NCBI GenBank assembly: GCA_022414725.1
Contig: CM039462.1
Location: 119,578,470 to 119,642,469 of the forward strand
Origin: Microglena sp. YARC
Lineage: Eukaryota; Chlorophyta; Chlorophyceae; Chlamydomonadales; Chlamydomonadaceae
Direction: 5' to 3'
DNA: 64,000 bases
Shown: positions 14,035-25,339 of the stretch, piece by piece
Position numbering within the stretch: position 1 is the first letter of the stretch
Layout of the letters: each line of letters opens with the position of its first letter
Translations under genes and position numbers: made by a program
The notes under the pieces: model-generated
Told to the model about the DNA's origin: nothing
Databases searched by the model: none
The model's input: only the letters and a program-made list of their open reading frames with translations

Positions 14035-15070
14035 ATGCGACGCGCGGCAATTACCCGCTAGAGCCAAGTTCGACGGGTAAAGGTGAACAGCTGTAGATAT
14101 CGACGTCTTTGGGCTACCTGTGTAACGACCAGGACATGACGCAGCCACCCATGCTGGACAGTTTCCTGCAGTGCGGACTGCAGAGTGCTTTCATCGGTGA
14201 CAGTGGCCTCCTTCATTCCGTTCCTCAGAAGGAAAGGATGGCATGCAAAGTATCTCACTTCGCCCGCAGTGACATCACTGCTGATCCAGCCACTTTATTC
14301 GCTATGCAACCACACTTTGTGACTCAGGTCCCCACCTCAATCTATCTGCTGCTGTTCTGCGCGACCTTTCGCACCCAACAAATGCGAGCATCTGCTTTGC
14401 GCTACCTGAGAACTGATGTATGATCACGGTTTCATGTTAGATCCTCCTACCAGACTCCACCTTCCACCACCATCAGGATCTCTAAACTTCTCTCCGCATC
14501 ATCCACCGCAATGCAGCTGCTCCCCCTTCGCCGAGCATCCAGGTCGCCTTCTGACGCATGCGCCAGCCGGGCGCCACCCCGCCATTTGTGGATGCTCCTC
14601 CTCTCACCTCTCCAACGATGCGCCTGCAGAATCCTCCTATGATCCCCTTCGCTTCTCTGCCCCTTGGATGACGCCACAACTCAAGGCCAGTTCCGCGCAA
14701 GCCGGCGCACGAAGATCGCTGGAGAAGGACCCCTGATCTTTTTCAAAAGAGAACCATCCGCAAGAAGCGTCGACACAAGCAGCGCAACCACTAACCCTTC
14801 CTCCAGCCCCTCCGCCCCTCCTGTACACCGCGGAGCCGACTCGCTGACTCGTGCCGCCATCTTCAGGCGGGCCAGCGAATTTCCTGGCGTTGGCGACGAT
14901 GATCCTGCGCTCGATTCATCTGACCCAGACCCTGAGGACCCACATCTGACGCTCCAGACCCCAGGCACTGTGCCCCCAGTGCCCTGTCCATCCAGATGCC
15001 CATAAGCCTGGATGGTACCCTTCCGAGTGGATAAGGAGGCCCATGTTCAAAGAGCGGGAAGAACCTGATT
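14035..15070 (+). pseudogene. gag-like N-terminal region, second copy (frame-broken)
   Basis: Start ATG at 14035, aligning with 9018 and 19060. It carries the most insertions; a stop appears within the first 20 codons because of extra bases. Confidence 0.5.
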
Positions 15071-18000
15071 GCAAGTAAGATCTCCAGGTGCTGTCCTGCC
15101 CCCTGCTCTGCTGTCCACCCCCTGTTCCGCACACTGTCTCACGAGATAGGAAACCCCCCATCTGCAGAAATGCCCCAGTCACCCGTTGGGGCACCATGCA
15201 CAGACCAAGGCAGCTACTTCTGAGCTGCACCTGTCCTTCTGCAGTGTCTCAGAGATAGGAACCCCCCACTCTGCACGAACGTGCCCCACAGTAGCGAGGA
15301 CATGAAAAATGCTGCTCTTGATCAACCACCTCTGAGCACTCCATCTGGCACTACCTATTTGTGGTTTTCACCTCTTCCCAGCTCTATGGCATCACTGACT
15401 GGGTACTCTCAGCTCCGATTCCACTTCACCACCTCACCTACAACCCACCGCATGGTCCGCTCCGTCAGAACCTTATCCTCTATCTCTCAAGTCCCAGTGT
15501 TCTTCCCTGTGACATCCCATCTCCAGTATTGTGCTCTTCTACACGGCGACTATGCTGTCATCCAAGACCAATGGCTTGACTCCCTCACTCTAGTAAGTAA
15601 TTGTCTCATTATTATCGCCATTACTAGTGATCTATGTCGCTTATAATTTCATATTATACTGGCATTCCAATGCATCTCATATCAGCATTCCCAGCTATGA
15701 TGAAAGCTAGATGATTACGCTTATCTTTTTCTCTGTGATGACCTCTTCAGGCTACCCTATTGCCTACCTTCCCAAGAGCGATCAGGAACCAGGACGTAAG
15801 ACAAGAAATATACCTGCCCCTCCACTCCGTCTGTATCTGGGTCTGGCCATAACAATACAAAGTGGGGGTCTATCTCAACAGATTATTACTACCTTTCCAA
15901 GCCATATATGATCATCTTTTCCCAGACCAAGACACGACCAGTTGATTCCCGTGTATCTGAACCTCACGTCATGAGTACATCATTTTTATTGGCTCGGCCA
16001 GGAAGAGCTAAGGGCACTCAATCGGTATCTATATGGACTCTACACGAACCTTGTCAATGACTGGCATTCTCTCCCCTCTCCTTCTTCCGTCAACCTTGTC
16101 TTCACGTCTCCTCCCCCATCTGCACCTCCAGGTGCTCCTCCTCCTCCCCCTCCTCCCTCTCCACAGATCCTGTCTCCTCACCTCCCTCACCTCTGCCTGA
16201 TCTGCTGTCCCTCCCTGTACAAGCCCTGCACCTGCCTCTCCCAGCTTACCATACCAGGAACGCGTAGATAAGAGAAACAGGCCAAGTAACTGACCTATGG
16301 ATTGCTGGAACTGCTGATGGATTTGGGGCACAACTCCAGGCAAACTGCCCCTCAGCCAGACCGCAATTTGGCCCATAAGGCCACCCCTGGACAGCCTTAC
16401 CCAGCTGACCGGTCCTTCTTGGACTAGCTATCCACATCCATAATAGCCCTGCCACTGCTCCAGTACAGCAGAAATACTAATGGTTGAGCCTTCCCCAAAC
16501 TGCCTGTACTCGGTCAGACTGTCACAGAGAAGCAGGATAGCGTAGAAGTCCTGCCAAGTAAGTGCCATAGTGCCCCTTGGTGTGCAGGATGATGATCCGC
16601 ATAGATGTTGACCAGCACGCTGCGCCAACATGAAAGCATCATGATGCTAGAATCTAACAAGAATGAGATACCCCGTTGTCCCAGCCAGAAGAAATACCAG
16701 CCACTAGTCAAACTGGCAGCAGAACTACGAGCGACAGCAACCAGCTTCATCGCACTCACAGTAAGACCCACCAGTAGAACAAGCCAGTAAAGCTACTAGA
16801 TTAGTGCTATCAGAGAGAGCCCCAGCGAGCCTTAGCAGAGCCAAGAGCCACGTTAGCAGAGACCTATGTGTTAGTAGAGCCAGCAGAAAAACCTGGGCAA
16901 GAATTGAAAACTGCCACCACTATAGGATATTCCAGGGAGGATATCTCCTCCAAAGACCATGACCCCCCACGGTATAACAAGAGACAGATTTCTCACCAGG
17001 TAGCATACTCCCACCCTCAGAGCCAGGGCTCCAAGCTGACATAAGCAGAATAACGCCATCATGTCTGCCATCAGCTCAGCCCTCAGCACACACACACAGG
17101 GAGGGTAGAACTGTCGCCCTTAGGGGGGAACTGGTAGGACATTCTAAGGATCACATGATGCTCTTGCGCACCCACCCTACGGCAAATAGTCAAATCATGC
17201 TCAGATGTTCCCTTTAATAACACCCTGATCCACGATTTCTATGCAAGGTACAAGAAACCTGAGTCCTCCATACACCAAATCTGTAGAGAGCAGGATTATG
17301 CCACGCAAAATTTTCCCCTGCATACCCAAGGTTTTTTTAAATTAAAGTCCAATATCCACCCTAAATTCACACACTTGCATCTCCAAGTGACTGCTGCCAC
17401 TCTCATAGTATAAGAGTATGAACACCTGCTCAGGGCTAGCATGAGCGATAGATTGAAGTGGGCCATTTGCCTCAGGCAGCCATGGTCAGCTCCTAGTGTT
17501 ACTAGGGCAATTGGCAGCCCACAGGACAGCCAGGGAACTCCTTCATGCACCATCCAGAATCAAAGGACAGGATGGAGGCCCAGCCTATCGCTTGATCTAG
17601 CGTTGGAGTGAGGCATCATGCGCTGGAATCGGAGCAAGACTGTTTCATAAACTCAACTTCTGCCCTTCCTGTTCTTTCACTCTGACCACTTACAGCTGAC
17701 CTGTGGGGATGACCTGGCAGCCGAAGGCCATTCAGAACTAGGCTTCAGAGAGATGGGTTCTACCAGATCCATAAACGCAGTGATGACACTTGATCTGCCT
17801 GACCCCAATAGTAGCCAGCAGTTGATAGTTGATTAAGATTAACATGATTTCCCTTGCAGCCTTTCATTTGGACTTTCCATAGTTCACCTCTGGGCAACTT
17901 CAATTTTCTTAAACTCCTAGGGGACATGGGGAAGACTTTCCTAGAATATTGATTGATTGCAACTTGATTGTCTGCTTTCCTTCTATTTTAGTTTTTTCTG

Positions 18001-18180
18001 ACCAGAGCAGGACAGCCTTTCCCACAGGATTCTCCTTGCACCTTTAAGTCAGTTTGTTTAGAGTTATCTTTAAAGCATAAACCTGCTTATGAATAATTTT
18101 CAGTCCCTCTAGTTTTCTTTTAAACTCTTCTAATTCCGCGGAATTCTCCAGAATGAAGAATACCCAGGAATTGGGGGGGA

Positions 18181-18468
18181 TGGTTATTCACGCGGCGTTT
18201 CCACCGGCTCAACCTAGAGTGACTTAGAGTGGCAACAGGACTTCCTCCCTGTCAGCAGCTGTACCTGCTCGTCGGCCTTGCCCAACGCCCCCCCCCTTTT
18301 TTAATGGCAGCCCGGACCCCCCATGATGCCGTACATGAGGTACCGTTGCATCCAGTACTTCTCCTTAGGCATTGATCGGGATGCTTATCTAAATTGTAAA
18401 GACTTATCCTTACCGCGTCTTCCCCTCGTGCCTCTGTGCTTCGCACACGCTCCGGAAATACTACGACA
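18181..18468 (+). repeat. LTR 2 of the tandem array
   Basis: Begins TGGTTATTCACG (one extra G against the other copies) after GGAATTGGGGGGGA and ends near ACTACGACA. It is the longest of the three because of many one-base insertions, the error pattern of the surrounding region. Confidence 0.7.
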
Positions 18469-19059
18469 GGTACGGTCCCTTCGCGTTAGAATTGTTGTCC
18501 TTGCTCGACGGCCATCCGATTTTGCTGAAGGACATTTTGATTGTTGTCCCGACGTGCTTCAATTGAAAGGAGTGAAGAAAGCTCACCCGGACAGAATCTC
18601 CCCACTGGGACACAACTCTTGTGCGAAGATCAGCCGGCGTTTACGTGGATACCGCTCCATTGAGCATCCAAGCTGTTCCGCCAGCCAATCCTGCTCCATT
18701 GAGCATCAAGCTGTTCCGTCAGCCAACTCCAGCTAACCTCCCCCCCCCCCCCCCCCCCCCCCCTGACAACAATCTCTACCATTCCACTGCGCCCCCCACC
18801 ACCACCCGTCCCAATTCCCGCTGCTTACGCAGCCTCCGCCGTCTCTCACACTGCCGCCTGACCTATCAAACCTCCAGCCCCCCTCCTAGTTGGACTTCAA
18901 CCCAACCTTTCATTCCCCAAACCCTCCTCGTACCCACTCTTTCTTCCCACATAACCCAGATCTCGAGTTTCTTTATCGTACTCAGAATTTTCTACTCGCC
19001 CTGCTCCGAATCCCGCCTTCCCGCCTTCTTTGCGCTTTGCCCTTCCCCTGACCTTCGCC

Positions 19060-20000
19060 ATGGACGCGCGGCAATACCCCAAGTTCGACGGTAAGGGAAC
19101 ACTTGAAACCTTTGCTTACCTGTTACAAGGACATGACCAGACCCATGCTGGACAGTTTTTCTGCAGGCACTCAGTGCTTCATCGGTGACAGTGACTTCAT
19201 TCCGTTCTCAGAACCAAAGATGGCATGCACTATCTCACTTCGCCCAGCAGTGACATCACTGCTATCAGCAACTTTATTGCTATGAACCACATTTGTGACT
19301 CAGTCCACTCATCTATTGCTGCTGCTATGTTTCTGCGCGACCGCACCAAACAAACCATGCAGCATCTGCTTTGCGCTACCTGAGAACTGAGTATGGATCA
19401 GGTTTCATGTTAGATCCTCCTATCCAACCTCCACCTTCCACCACCATCAGATCTCTAAACTTCTCTCGCCACTCCATCCCACCGCAATGCAGCTCTCCCC
19501 CTTGCGCCGAGCATCCAGGTCCCCTTCTGACCGGTAATGCGCCCGGCCACCGCCATTCGTGGATGCTCCTCCTCCCCTCCCAAGATGCCTCAGAACCCCT
19601 ATGATCCCCATTGTTCTCTGCCCCTTGGATGACGCCAAACTCAAGGCCAGTCTCCGCGCAAGCGCGCAAGAAGATCCTGGAGAATGGACCCTGATTTTTT
19701 CAAGAACATCGCAGAAGGTCGACACAAGCAGCAACCACAACCTCCTCCAGGCCCCTCCAGGCCCCCTCTGTACACGCAGCGACTGCGATAGTGCCCCATC
19801 TTCAGCGGGCCAGGAATTCCGGATTGGCGAAGATGATCCGCTGGATCATTCTGACCAAACCTGAGGACCCAACATCTGCACCTCCAGACCCAGCATCTGT
19901 GCCCCAGTGCCCCTGTCCATCCAGATGCCCATAAGCCTGGATGGTACCGAGTGGAAGGGAGGACATGTTCAAAGAGCGGGAAGACCTGATTGCAAGTAAG
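19060..20000 (+). pseudogene. gag-like N-terminal region, third copy (frame-broken)
   Basis: ATG at 19060 opens MDARQYPKFDGKGTLETF, followed by YLLQGHDQTHAGQF. The 'KFDG.GT.E.F' start is typical of Ty3/Gypsy gag. The frame breaks near 19155, where this copy has an extra T relative to the first copy; an overlapping frame continues with SVTVTSFRS-like sequence. More breaks follow, so the protein cannot be read through. Equivalent starts lie at 9018 and 14035, both also broken. A polypyrimidine stretch precedes the start in copies 2 and 3. Since different copies break at different places, base-call error explains the damage better than old decay. Confidence 0.6.
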
Positions 20001-20210
20001 ATTTTCCAGTGTCTGCCTGCGCCTGCTGTCCACCCTGTCCTGCACACTGTCTCAGAGATAGGAAACCCCCACTCTGCAGAATGCCACACAGTAGTGGGAC
20101 CATGAAGACCAAGCACTACTTCTGAGCCTGCACCTGTCCTTCTCACTGTCTCAGAGATAGGAACCCCCCCCCACTCTGCAGAATGCCCACAGTAGAGAGG
20201 ACCATGAAAA

Positions 20211-20816
20211 ATGCTAGTTCTGATCCAACCACCCTGCTATCTACACTCTCGGCACTACCATTATGTGTTTTCTAGCCCTTCCCAGCCTATGGCACATGAC
20301 TGGGTACTCAGCTCCGATTCCATTCAACACCTCACCTACAACAAGCATGCCCTCGTCAGAATTATACCTCTATCTCCTCAAGTCCCAGTGTTCTTCCCTG
20401 GACATCCCCATCCACGTATGTGCTCTTCTACAGGCACAGCTGTCATCCAAGCACACAATGGCTTGATCCTCACCCTAAAGAATGTCCATATATGCCCCAT
20501 TACTAGTGATCCTATGTCGCTTATAATTCCACACACTGGCATTCCAATGCATCTCATCAGCATCCCAGCTATGATGAGACAAGATGATGACCTTATCTTT
20601 TCTCTGGATGACTCTCAGGCTACCCTATGCCTACCTTCCCAAGAGGATCAGGACCAGGACGTAAGACAAGAAAATATACCTGCCCCTCCACTCCAGTCTG
20701 TACTGGTCTGCCATAACAATACAAAGGGGGGAGTCTATTCAACAGATGTATTTACTACCCCGAAGCCTATTGATCACCGCAGACCCAAGACAGACCAGTT
20801 GACCCGTGGTACCTGA
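20211..20816 (+). CDS. 201-codon open frame between gag start and zinc knuckle, third copy
   Basis: Part of the element's internal region. The product is rich in Pro, Ser and His, with an acidic stretch (QEDQDQDVRQ). No catalytic motif is visible; in particular no D-T/S-G protease triad. Related sequence occurs near 10250-10880 and 15300-15900 with frame breaks. It is probably the middle of a single gag-type polyprotein whose frame was lost to indels. Confidence 0.35.
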   Translation: MLVLIQPPCYLHSRHYHYVFSSPSQPMAHDWVLSSDSIQHLTYNKHALVRIIPLSPQVPVFFPGHPHPRMCSSTGTAVIQAHNGLILTLKNVHICPITSDPMSLIIPHTGIPMHLISIPAMMRQDDDLIFSLDDSQATLCLPSQEDQDQDVRQENIPAPPLQSVLVCHNNTKGGVYSTDVFTTPKPIDHRRPKTDQLTRGT

Positions 20817-21118
20817 ACCCTCACGTCATGGGGTACATCATTTATGCCCGGCAGGAAGAGCTAAGTGGACTCAACGGTTCAAGGCTCTACAGACCGCCTC
20901 AATGAACTGGCATCTCTTCCCCTCCTCCTTCACCGTCACCTCCACCGTCTCCTCCCCATCTGCACCTCCAGGTGCTCCTCCTCCTCCTCTCCCACCAGAT
21001 CCTTCTCCTCACCTCCCTCCACCTCTGCTGATCCGCTGTCCCTCCCTGTACAAGCCCTGCACCTGCCTCTCCCAGCTACCATACCAGGAAGGTAGATAAG
21101 AGAAACAGGCCAAGTATG

Positions 21119-21172
21119 ACTATGACTTGCTGGAACTGTGATGGATTTGGGCACAACTCCAGGCAATGGTAA
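21119..21172 (+). other. CCHC zinc knuckle of the gag-like protein (copies at ~11249 and ~16302)
   Basis: Frame reads TCWNCDGFGHNSRQ followed by Trp then a stop in this copy. The first copy (11249-11297) keeps the last Cys as ...HNSRQCP, giving a full C-X2-C-X4-H-X4-C knuckle after one indel. Retroelement gag proteins use this motif to bind RNA. The loss of the last Cys in copy 3 comes from a GGTAAG insertion-like difference. Confidence 0.7.
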
Positions 21173-22484
21173 GCCCCTCAGGCAGACAACCAATTTGGCC
21201 CATAGGCCACCCCTGGACACCCTTACCCAGCTGACTGGTCCTCCTGGACTAGCTCATCCACCATCCCATATAGCCCCTGCCACTGTCCAGTACCAGCAGA
21301 AATCTAATGGTGAGCCTTCCCCAAACTGCCTGTACTGGTCAGACTGTCACAGAGAAGCAGGATATGTAGAAGTCCTGCCAGATAGTGCCCATAGTGCCCC
21401 TTGGTGTAGCAAGGATGATGATGCCATAGATGTTGACCAGCAGCTGGCCAACATGAAAGCATCAATGCTAGAGATCTACAAGAAGAGATACCCGTCTGTA
21501 GCCAGCCAGAAGAATACCCAGCCACTAGTAAAACTGGCAGCAGAACTACCAGCACAGCAACCAGTTATGCCACCAGTAGACCCACCAGTAGAACAGCCAG
21601 TAAAGCTACCAGTAGTGCTATCAGAAGAGGCCCCAGCAGAGCCCTTAGCAGAGCCAGAGCCCTTAGCAGAGCCAGAGCCCTTAGTAGAGCCAGCAGAAAA
21701 CCCTGCAGAATTGAAAACTGCCACCCCTTCCCTGTTCCAGGAGGATATACTCCTCCAAACCATGACCCCCACTGGTATAACAGATTTCTCACCAGGTAGC
21801 ACTCCTCCCACCTCAGAGCCAGGCTCCCAAGCTGACATACAGAATAACGCCCATATGTCTGCCATCAGCTACACCCTGAAAGACCACAGGGAGGGGTACT
21901 ACCCCCTAGGGGAACTGATGGACATTCTAGATCACATGATGCTCTTGCCCACCCCACCCTGCATAGTCAACATGCTCAGGGTTCCCTTATACACCCTGAT
22001 CCACGATTTCTATGCAAGGTACAAGAACCTGAGGTCCCTCCCACACCAAATCTGGAGAGAGCAGGATATGCCCACCAATCCTGCACCAGTTATTAGTCCC
22101 ATCCACTTGCACTCCAAGCTGCTAGCCACTCTCATATATAAGTATGACACCTGCTCAGCTAGCATGAAGGATAGATTGAAGTGGACCATTTGCCTGCAGG
22201 CAGCCATGGTCAGTGCCTACTGCAATGCAGCCCACAGACAGCCAGGACTCCTCATGCAATCCCACCAGATCAGGACAGATGGAGAGCCCAGCCCTATCCT
22301 GATCTACGTTGATGATGCCATCATGCCCTGGAATCAGCAAGACTGTTTCATACTCAACTTCTGCCCTCCTGTCTTTCACTCTGACCCTACAGCTGACCTG
22401 TGGGATGACCTGCACCAGGCCATCACAACTAGGCTTAAGAGAGATGGGTTCTACCAGATCCCATACCCAGTTGATGACACTTGA
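21138..22484 (+). CDS. 448-codon ORF downstream of the zinc knuckle (retroelement protein, function unknown)
   Basis: This is the longest clean frame in the LTR array. Its first codons overlap the knuckle in another frame, so the natural product is probably continuous with gag. Residues ~60-100 hold a Cys/His-containing stretch (NCLYWSDCHREAGY). Residues ~170-195 are Pro/Glu repeats (EPLAEPEPLAEPEPLVEP). The C-terminal ~200 residues look globular (LKDHREGYYPLGELMDIL, RLKWTICLQAAMVSAY). An ILIYVDDAIM string near residue 390 resembles the RT YVDD box, but no other RT motif surrounds it. It ends 370 bp before LTR 3. Homologous regions in the other two copies are frame-broken. The fold is not recognised. 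Confidence 0.6.
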   Translation: MMDLGTTPGNGKPLRQTTNLAHRPPLDTLTQLTGPPGLAHPPSHIAPATVQYQQKSNGEPSPNCLYWSDCHREAGYVEVLPDSAHSAPWCSKDDDAIDVDQQLANMKASMLEIYKKRYPSVASQKNTQPLVKLAAELPAQQPVMPPVDPPVEQPVKLPVVLSEEAPAEPLAEPEPLAEPEPLVEPAENPAELKTATPSLFQEDILLQTMTPTGITDFSPGSTPPTSEPGSQADIQNNAHMSAISYTLKDHREGYYPLGELMDILDHMMLLPTPPCIVNMLRVPLYTLIHDFYARYKNLRSLPHQIWREQDMPTNPAPVISPIHLHSKLLATLIYKYDTCSASMKDRLKWTICLQAAMVSAYCNAAHRQPGLLMQSHQIRTDGEPSPILIYVDDAIMPWNQQDCFILNFCPPVFHSDPTADLWDDLHQAITTRLKRDGFYQIPYPVDDT

Positions 22485-22839
22485 TCCTCTGACCCAATAG
22501 CTAGCCAGCAGTTGATAGTTGATAAGATTACATGGATTCCCTTGCAGCCTTTCATTTGACTTCCCATCAGTCACCTCTGCAACTTCAATCTTAAACTCCT
22601 GGACATGGGACAGACTTTTCCTAGAATATTGATTGATTGCAACTTGATTGTCTGCTTTCTTCTATTTTAGTTTTTCTGACCAGAGCAGACACCCTGTCCC
22701 ACAGGATTCTCCTTGCACCTTTTAAGTCAGCCTGCTAGTTTATCTTTCAAAGCATAACCTGCTTATGAATATTTTCAGTCCCTCTAGTTTTTCTTTTAAC
22801 TCTTCTAATTCCCGGAATTCTCCAGAATGAAGAATACCA

Positions 22840-22853
22840 GGAATTGGGGGGGA
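22840..22853 (+). promoter_or_regulatory. polypurine tract of the gag-type element
   Basis: GGAATTGGGGGGGA lies immediately before LTR 3; versions of it precede LTR 2 and LTR 1. Its position just 5' of an LTR is that of the plus-strand primer and shows the element lies on the plus strand. No convincing tRNA primer site starting TGG follows LTR 1 or LTR 2. Confidence 0.7.
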
Positions 22854-23099
22854 TGTTATTCACCGGGTTTCACCGGCTCACCTAGAGTGACTTAGAGTGC
22901 ACAGGACTCCTCCCTGTAGCACTGTACTGCTGTGCCGCTGCCAGCTATGGCACGGACACTGATGCCGGTACCATGAGGTACCGTTGCATCCCAGTACTTT
23001 CTCCTAGCGCATTGATCGAATGCTTATCTAATTGTAAAGACCTTATCCTTACCGTCTTCCCCTCGTCTCTGTGCTTTGCACACGCTCCGGAATACTACA
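22854..23099 (+). repeat. LTR 3, terminal LTR of the array
   Basis: Begins TGTTATTCACCGGG and ends AATACTACA. Similarity with the other copies stops at 23099, where unrelated flank begins, which fixes the right end of the element. At 246 bp this is the cleanest LTR. The left flank of the array lies in or beyond the gap, so a target duplication cannot be tested. Confidence 0.8.
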
Positions 23100-23709
23100 C
23101 CTCCAAAGGCAAGAGACGGAGATCCTCGGACATGTTGGAGTGATCTCCCTCTTCCCTTTCCTCTATAGCTGGCCTTTTGTCTTTTCTCTTTCCATTCATT
23201 GGAAAGAGAAATGATTAGCCTCTTTCATGCCTTCCTGACTGGCTCTTTAGCCTCCTCCCTACCTCTAGTAGTTCCTTTCAGCTCTCTCTTAAGATTTCAG
23301 ATTTTTCCCTTCCTTTTACGATGACCAGATGTCCTATTCCCTAGTTTTTCTCTTTAGTCTTTCCTTGCCTTTGCTCTTTAGTTTCCTTCTGTGATGCCTT
23401 ATGTGTTTTTTGGGCGATCTTTGACTCTCCTCCTGTACTACTTTCCCTTACAGTAGTACTGCCGGGCGGTCCTCGGCTGCCATGGTTTCCCAGGCAGATC
23501 TCCCGTTGTACTGCCAGGCACTTTTTTATTGTTGACTTTCTTCATAGTCCTCCAGTACCTTCTTTGTTTCTTTTTCGGCACGAGGCTGTCTTGTTGGAGT
23601 GGTTTTGTCGTTTTGCTGCTGAGTTCCTTCCCCTTGTTTCTCTTTTTTTGTTGCCCTCGACAACCCTGCTCTATCGGGCAGCTCGCCGGGGGTATCTTGG
23701 TTGCCCTCG
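23100..23709. other. non-coding flank between two retrotransposons
   Basis: Pyrimidine-rich, no recognised gene. CTCTATCGGGCAGCTCGCCG at 23669-23688 recurs at 27140-27159 and, with two changes, at 27225-27244 on the other side of the chromovirus, so the element inserted into a pre-existing repeat. Confidence 0.6.
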
Positions 23710-23714
23710 ACTAC

Positions 23715-24032
23715 TGTGACGTCTGAAAGACGTCTTAGCTTGATATAAAGTATCAGGAGAGAAAGGAATTGAACCTCTCTGTTTTCTGGCCTAGAGAGTT
23801 AAGCTTCGGGCTTAAGTCTCATACATTCTCCCGTGGTTTAGCGATAAACCCGTTGATTCGAATTAGCCTTCCAGAGTACTCGAATAGTCTGAAGGGCGCG
23901 TGTAGGGCGCGGACGTAAGGCGCGGACCTGGTTAACGGTTCGAACCGTCCGACAGGTCACGTCAGTTCCCCTTCCTCGGGGAAGTCGTCGCCACCTCGAG
24001 GTAGCGCAGGTGACGGATCGTTATCTGTCACA
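23715..24032 (-). repeat. 3' LTR of the chromovirus
   Basis: 318 bp, TGTGAC...GTCACA ends with 6-bp terminal inverted repeats. It is preceded on the element strand by the polypurine tract and followed by target duplication ACTAC. Confidence 0.92.
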
Positions 24033-24543
24033 TCCCCCCCTCTCTAGCTCGCGACTTCTCCTGGAGTCGTGTGCTTTGTCGTAGGACGTACTCGTCAGGG
24101 GTTTCTGTCGAGTCCTCGCGACGAGTGCAGGGGCGGACCGGCGCGTGCGGATCAGGGACGTGTGGGACCTCGATGGGAGCGTTTGGAACAGCGAGGTCGG
24201 ATTCGAGTTCCCACGTATGGACGTGATCAGAGTGCAGGCACTGTACGAAGTAGCGAAGGAGTCCTGAGTCGATTTGGTGGTCGACCACTACGCTGATTAC
24301 GTAGACGAACCCGTTCGAATTTCGTTGAGGGGTCGTTGGTAGCCCAGAAATATCGGGGTTGGGGCGGATCACCGGAGATCCATCGGGGACGTAAAGCCTT
24401 GAGTATGGACACGAGGAACGTAGGGTGGATGCGCCAGCCTCGAGGAGGTCGATGGTCGTTTGTCGTATAGCGTCTGGGCGCTGTCGATCCTCGGAAAGGC
24501 CTGTTTCGCACAGTCCAAGGCGTTGGTCACATGTTGAACCCAA
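24028..24543 (-). pseudogene. 171-codon frame with RT-like N-terminal strip and chromodomain
   Basis: Residues ~25-58 (DAIRQTTIDLLEAGASTLRS, then SCPYSRLYVPDGSPV) resemble the start of a Gypsy RT (LLEAG.I.PS.SPY....V.K.DGS). Residues ~79-118 (VVDHQIDSGLLRYFVQCLHS, then DHVHTWELESDLA) match a chromodomain: 'ILDH....G...YLV.W......TWE.E..L', with the aromatic Y and W-E kept. The chromodomain is at its expected place, the C-terminus of pol before the 3' LTR. An RT start so close to it is out of order, implying a deletion or rearrangement. The final codons run into the LTR. Confidence 0.6.
24033..24046 (-). other. polypurine tract of the chromovirus
   Basis: On the element strand it reads TAGAGAGGGGGGGA directly before the 3' LTR. 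It fixes the orientation of the element. Confidence 0.8.
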
Positions 24544-24928
24544 GACACCGCCTGAGGGCTGTCAGAAGGGAGTATCGTGTCGGGAGGTTGAAGAGCGACT
24601 CGTGTGAAGCAATCGGGTGCAATTGGTCTCAGTTGGTAAGGCGGTCGGGATTGTCATCAGGGTCAGCGTGCGTGCGCTGTCGTTAGGAAGGGAGACTTAT
24701 GAGGGGTGATCAGTCCCTGTTTTGTCCCCGGTTCGTTTTCGGTTCGTGTTCGTTGTGTGTACGGTTCGTTGTGTGTGACGGACCTGGCCAGGTATATTTT
24801 CGTGGATTCAGACCCCTCTGATTTTGGTAAGCCCACGTATGGGGAGCGGTTGTAGCGTGCCTTGGCAGCGCTCGTGTGAAGCCTTCACCGATTGGCACGA
24901 ATGACAGGATCGAACGGAATCGTTAACA

Positions 24929-25303
24929 TCAAGGTGCATCGTAGGCCATCAGTAATAACGGCCGATAGAGTTTGAACGTGCGTTCGAACCCCGGGTGCCG
25001 CCACACTGGCTGGTATAATGGAAGGCGAACAAGATGTGACTCTCTTGAGGGCGTTGCCATTTGGGACCACGATCTGCGCCTCGGATGCTGAACGTTTAGA
25101 GCGGCCTGAACCAACCCAGGAGCCATCGGGGCGTAGGGTAAGGTGTTGCGTGTTTTGGGAACACCGGAACCAAGAGTCACGTTCGGAATCGAGCAAAATA
25201 TCGGGGAAATTTTCACGAGGGTGGATAGGGTCGAGTCGTTCCACAGAGAAAAATTCCATGTATTGCTTACGTGAAAGCCTCGGGCTTGCTTACGTGAAAG
25301 CAT
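24929..25303 (-). pseudogene. chromovirus integrase zinc-binding remnant
   Basis: Two overlapping minus frames share the pattern ahead of an integrase core: RPDGSW, IVVPNGNALKRV in one, then YQPVWRHPGFERTFKLYRPL in the other, resembling 'rivvP...l...H...gHpG..kT...l...yyWP'. No DDE catalytic core follows, so the integrase catalytic domain appears deleted. Confidence 0.55.
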
Positions 25304-25339
25304 CGGTTGAATTAGCGAGGGACTAGACTAGTGGTTCGT

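Larger units (their letters stand above)
8961..23099 (+). mobile_element. tandem array of a gag-type LTR retrotransposon (three internal regions, three LTRs)
   Basis: Three head-to-tail copies share gag starts at 9018, 14035 and 19060 (period ~5.02 kb). The order is internal (5' cut by the gap), LTR 13130-13392, internal 13393-18180, LTR 18181-18468, internal 18469-22853, LTR 22854-23099. Each internal region encodes a gag-like start, a CCHC zinc knuckle and a ~400-residue downstream frame. No aspartic protease, reverse transcriptase, RNase H or integrase motif was found in any copy. This fits a non-autonomous TR-GAG/LARD-like element; that class is established in plants, and assignment here is inference. 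Shared LTRs between neighbours point to LTR-LTR recombination or an assembly artefact. Confidence 0.8.

Noticed and set aside
22295..22330. YVDD string (ILIYVDDAIM) as a reverse transcriptase active site
   Set aside because: None of the other RT blocks lies around it, and the other two copies read differently at this place because of indels. Most likely coincidence.
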